A stretch of 23,781 bases of DNA from Elusimicrobiota bacterium (lineage in GTDB: Bacteria > Elusimicrobiota > Elusimicrobia > Elusimicrobiales > UBA9959). Shown here piece by piece: positions 22,178 to 23,781 of this stretch (its first letter is position 1; the number at the start of each line of letters is the position of its first letter). The notes below the pieces were generated by a model. That model had not been told where the DNA came from, ran no database searches, and saw only the letters and a program-made list of their open reading frames with translations. The stretch is taken from positions 1 to 23,781 of the forward strand of contig DMES01000014.1 of the NCBI GenBank assembly GCA_003450815.1, in the 5' to 3' direction. A program made the translations under genes and the position numbers.

Positions 22178-23161
22178 CTATAGGCTATATCTTGAAGTAG
22201 TGAAAAACACGGGCTTGTGCGCCGTCACAACGCGCTTCCAGGCTTTTATTTTGTCGCGGTAATATTTAGGCAGTATGAAAGCGCCGGTTATAGTCAGGCC
22301 GTCGCTGTATTTAAGGGGCCGCTTCAGTCTTGAGAGGATCGCTTTGTCCAGCTTATCCGCTTTAAGATTCTGAGGCGCGGCCGCAGTAGAATCTGTGCAG
22401 TATAGCCAGGTCCAAGGCATGTCGTAAGAGGGGATGAACGCGGTGTAGCTGCCCACAAATCTGAAAATTTTTCCTAGCGTCCGGCGAAGCGCCGCGTGCA
22501 ATTCAAACTGAAGAGGGGTTCCAGGGCCTGCCTGGGCAGTAAAAATGGCGCCCGGGGTCATTATCCTTTTGAGTGAACGATAGAACTCAAGAGTGTAAAG
22601 CTGGTATGCGGGACCTTTTTCTATAGGGCTTGGCAAATCGGAATAGATCAGGTCAAATTTAAGTTTTGTGCGTTCAACATATTTTTTTGCATCCTGAACC
22701 AGCAGTGTCAGCCTTGGGTCCCTGAAGGCGCCCTTATGCCAGGCCTGAAGATATTTGGCGGCGAAGCCGAGTATAGAGTGGTCAATATCGGCCATTATGA
22801 CTTTTTCAATTCCGGCATCGTTCAGTACCTCTCGTGCAGTGGCACCCTCTCCCCCTCCGAGTATGAGCGCTGTTGTTGGGGAGCGTAGGGCCAACAGCGC
22901 CGGGCAGACCAGCGATTCGTGGTAAAAAGCCTCGTCATACCGGCTTGACTGGGTTTCGTGGTCAATAATCAGCATTTCCCCGAAGGTGGGTGTTCTTATA
23001 AGCGTGGCTTTTTGAAAATAAGTCTCAGAGGTTTCAAGTATAGCTTCAGCCTTGTGGGCGTGCAATTCGCCCTTTGTGAAATATTCAACAAACCACCGCC
23101 CGCGCGGCAAAAGAGATTTTTCCGTTTTTATCCAATCGAAGTCAGGTTCTATTTTTTTCAT
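22178..23161 (-). CDS. speE: Aminopropyltransferase (spermidine/thermospermine synthase family)
   Basis: A 327-aa enzyme that moves the aminopropyl group of decarboxylated S-adenosylmethionine to an amine. Visible elements: YHES (80-83), the nucleotide-binding GGGEGATAREVL (102-113), acidic DID (125-127), QDAKKY (156-161), YSDLPSP with Asp175, and QLYTLEFY (187-194). Classic spermidine synthases read GGGDGG; the GGGEGxTxRE form is more typical of plant ACL5 thermospermine synthases and some archaeal enzymes, so the product may not be spermidine. It follows speD by 110 nt, which supports the assignment. No Shine-Dalgarno is evident at the ATG. Confidence 0.9.
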   Translation of the reverse strand: MKKIEPDFDWIKTEKSLLPRGRWFVEYFTKGELHAHKAEAILETSETYFQKATLIRTPTFGEMLIIDHETQSSRYDEAFYHESLVCPALLALRSPTTALILGGGEGATAREVLNDAGIEKVIMADIDHSILGFAAKYLQAWHKGAFRDPRLTLLVQDAKKYVERTKLKFDLIYSDLPSPIEKGPAYQLYTLEFYRSLKRIMTPGAIFTAQAGPGTPLQFELHAALRRTLGKIFRFVGSYTAFIPSYDMPWTWLYCTDSTAAAPQNLKADKLDKAILSRLKRPLKYSDGLTITGAFILPKYYRDKIKAWKRVVTAHKPVFFTTSRYSL

Positions 23162-23181
23162 TCAGATGTTTCACGTTTACC

Positions 23182-23263
23182 AGCGCTGAAGTTACGAAAA
23201 GTTAAACCGAAACATTCACCTCTTAAAAATTAGTTAACTTCAGACTTCAGCGCTTCTAGCGCT
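23182..23263. repeat. GAAGNNCT-type inverted arms between speD and speE
   Basis: AGCGCTGAAGTTA at the left (23182-23194) faces TAACTTCAG and CTTCAGCGC at the right (23235-23253), with another AGCGCT at 23258-23263. Reverse-complement units are GAAGCGCT, GAAGTCT, GAAGTTA. This is the same family as 6291-6390, about 17 kb away. Confidence 0.7.
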
Positions 23264-23271
23264 CATGCAGC

Positions 23272-23625
23272 CTATCCCGGCAATAGTCCCCGCTCCATCT
23301 TCATGGCGCTGAAGTGTGAGGACTTGAAACGTTTCTTTAATACCTTGAAGGCCTCCCAGGGTATTATTTTGTCTCCGCAGGTAAAAAGGTCAACGGAGGC
23401 GTATTTGTGCTCAGGCCAGGTATGAATGGCAAAATGTGATTCGGCAATTACCACCACTCCTGAAACACCGTATGGCGCGAAATGGTGAAAAATAGAATCT
23501 ATGACGGTGGCGTTTGCGGCTTTGGCTGCCTCGATCATTATAGCCTGTACCGTGTCCACCCTGGAGAGGGCCTTCTTGTCGCAGCCGTAAAGTTCAATAA
23601 CCAGATGTTGGCCTAAAGCTTTCAT
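23272..23625 (-). CDS. speD: S-adenosylmethionine decarboxylase proenzyme (small bacterial class)
   Basis: A 117-aa proenzyme that self-cleaves to make its pyruvoyl cofactor and decarboxylates S-adenosylmethionine for polyamine synthesis. Cleavage is predicted between Glu62 and Ser63 in VVVIAESHFAIHTWPE. His68 and Cys83 (FTCGD) stand at the same numbers as the processing and catalytic residues of the Thermotoga maritima enzyme. Length fits the small class 1B form without a fused second half. The ATG at 23625 is preceded by GGTGAT. It heads the run speD-speE-zinc-finger gene and has its own promoter. Confidence 0.97.
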   Translation of the reverse strand: MKALGQHLVIELYGCDKKALSRVDTVQAIMIEAAKAANATVIDSIFHHFAPYGVSGVVVIAESHFAIHTWPEHKYASVDLFTCGDKIIPWEAFKVLKKRFKSSHFSAMKMERGLLPG

Positions 23626-23669
23626 ATCACCGTTGTCCTAAGTCCCAGTAATTAATTTTTAAGACATAG

Positions 23670-23698
23670 AATCTATAAAATTCAGTCTTGGATGTCAA
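23670..23698 (-). promoter_or_regulatory. Promoter of speD
   Basis: On the minus strand TTGACA (23698-23693), a 17-bp spacer and TAGATT (23675-23670), a perfect -35 with a 4-of-6 -10. Transcription would start near 23663, giving a leader of about 40 nt. Bases 23699-23781 hold nothing else I can support. Confidence 0.7.
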
Positions 23699-23781
23699 AT
23701 ACAGGATGGATTTAATGCGCCCCGCGCTTTTGGCTCAATGCGCAAAAGTTGCGGTTTTACTGGCGGTTCATCCCTCAGAAA

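Overview
This is a chromosomal window from a free-living-type bacterium with balanced to slightly high G+C. A complete aerotolerance-type (Bat) operon with MoxR, a DksA/TraR-type zinc-finger protein, a Tal-Pgi fusion, a clostripain-type protease and low-complexity intergenic repeats suggest a diderm of an under-cultured phylum such as Elusimicrobiota or Omnitrophota. That placement is an impression from gene content, not a proof. I see no phage, insertion sequence, CRISPR array, tRNA or rRNA.

Layout. 141-569 (-): a small Met/His/Cys-rich membrane protein, flanked by hairpin-forming intergenic DNA. 853-6831 (-): a carbon-metabolism block read in the order rpiB, tal-pgi (a fusion with an extra C-terminal domain), a strong terminator, a short pyruvate kinase, then rsgA overlapping pyk by one base. 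7042-9750 (+): a receiver/histidine-kinase hybrid, then a C11 (clostripain-like) protease behind a near-consensus promoter. 9751-10094: a 344-bp convergent gap rich in inverted repeats. 10095-20443 (-): a ten-gene operon reading class-II glutamine amidotransferase, HEAT-repeat membrane protein, MoxR ATPase, DUF58, a BatD-like/DUF4381-like protein, BatA, BatB, BatC, BatD, BatE. 20598-21476 (+): an RDD membrane protein with a pilin-like tail. 21617-23625 (-): speD, an aminopropyltransferase (speE), then a DksA/TraR-type zinc-finger protein.

How the genes work together. RpiB, transaldolase, glucose-6-phosphate isomerase and pyruvate kinase link the non-oxidative pentose phosphate pathway to glycolysis. 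In the Bat operon the MoxR AAA+ ATPase probably remodels the von Willebrand factor A proteins (DUF58, BatA, BatB), which sit in the envelope with the TPR proteins BatC and BatE and the beta-rich BatD proteins. SpeD makes decarboxylated S-adenosylmethionine, the aminopropyl donor for the SpeE-type enzyme.

The most unusual signal is a set of short tandem arrays at gene junctions. Each array has a 7- or 8-nt period in which some positions are fixed and about two vary, for example TAGGGNN, GAAGNNCT, AATTCAG-like, AAAATGC-like and TACCNGCA. The TAGGGNN family occupies most non-overlapping junctions inside the Bat operon, often as inverted arms, and in one place has become the translated N-terminus of BatE. 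The arrays resemble in kind the heptanucleotide STRR repeats of cyanobacteria, but with several motif families side by side.
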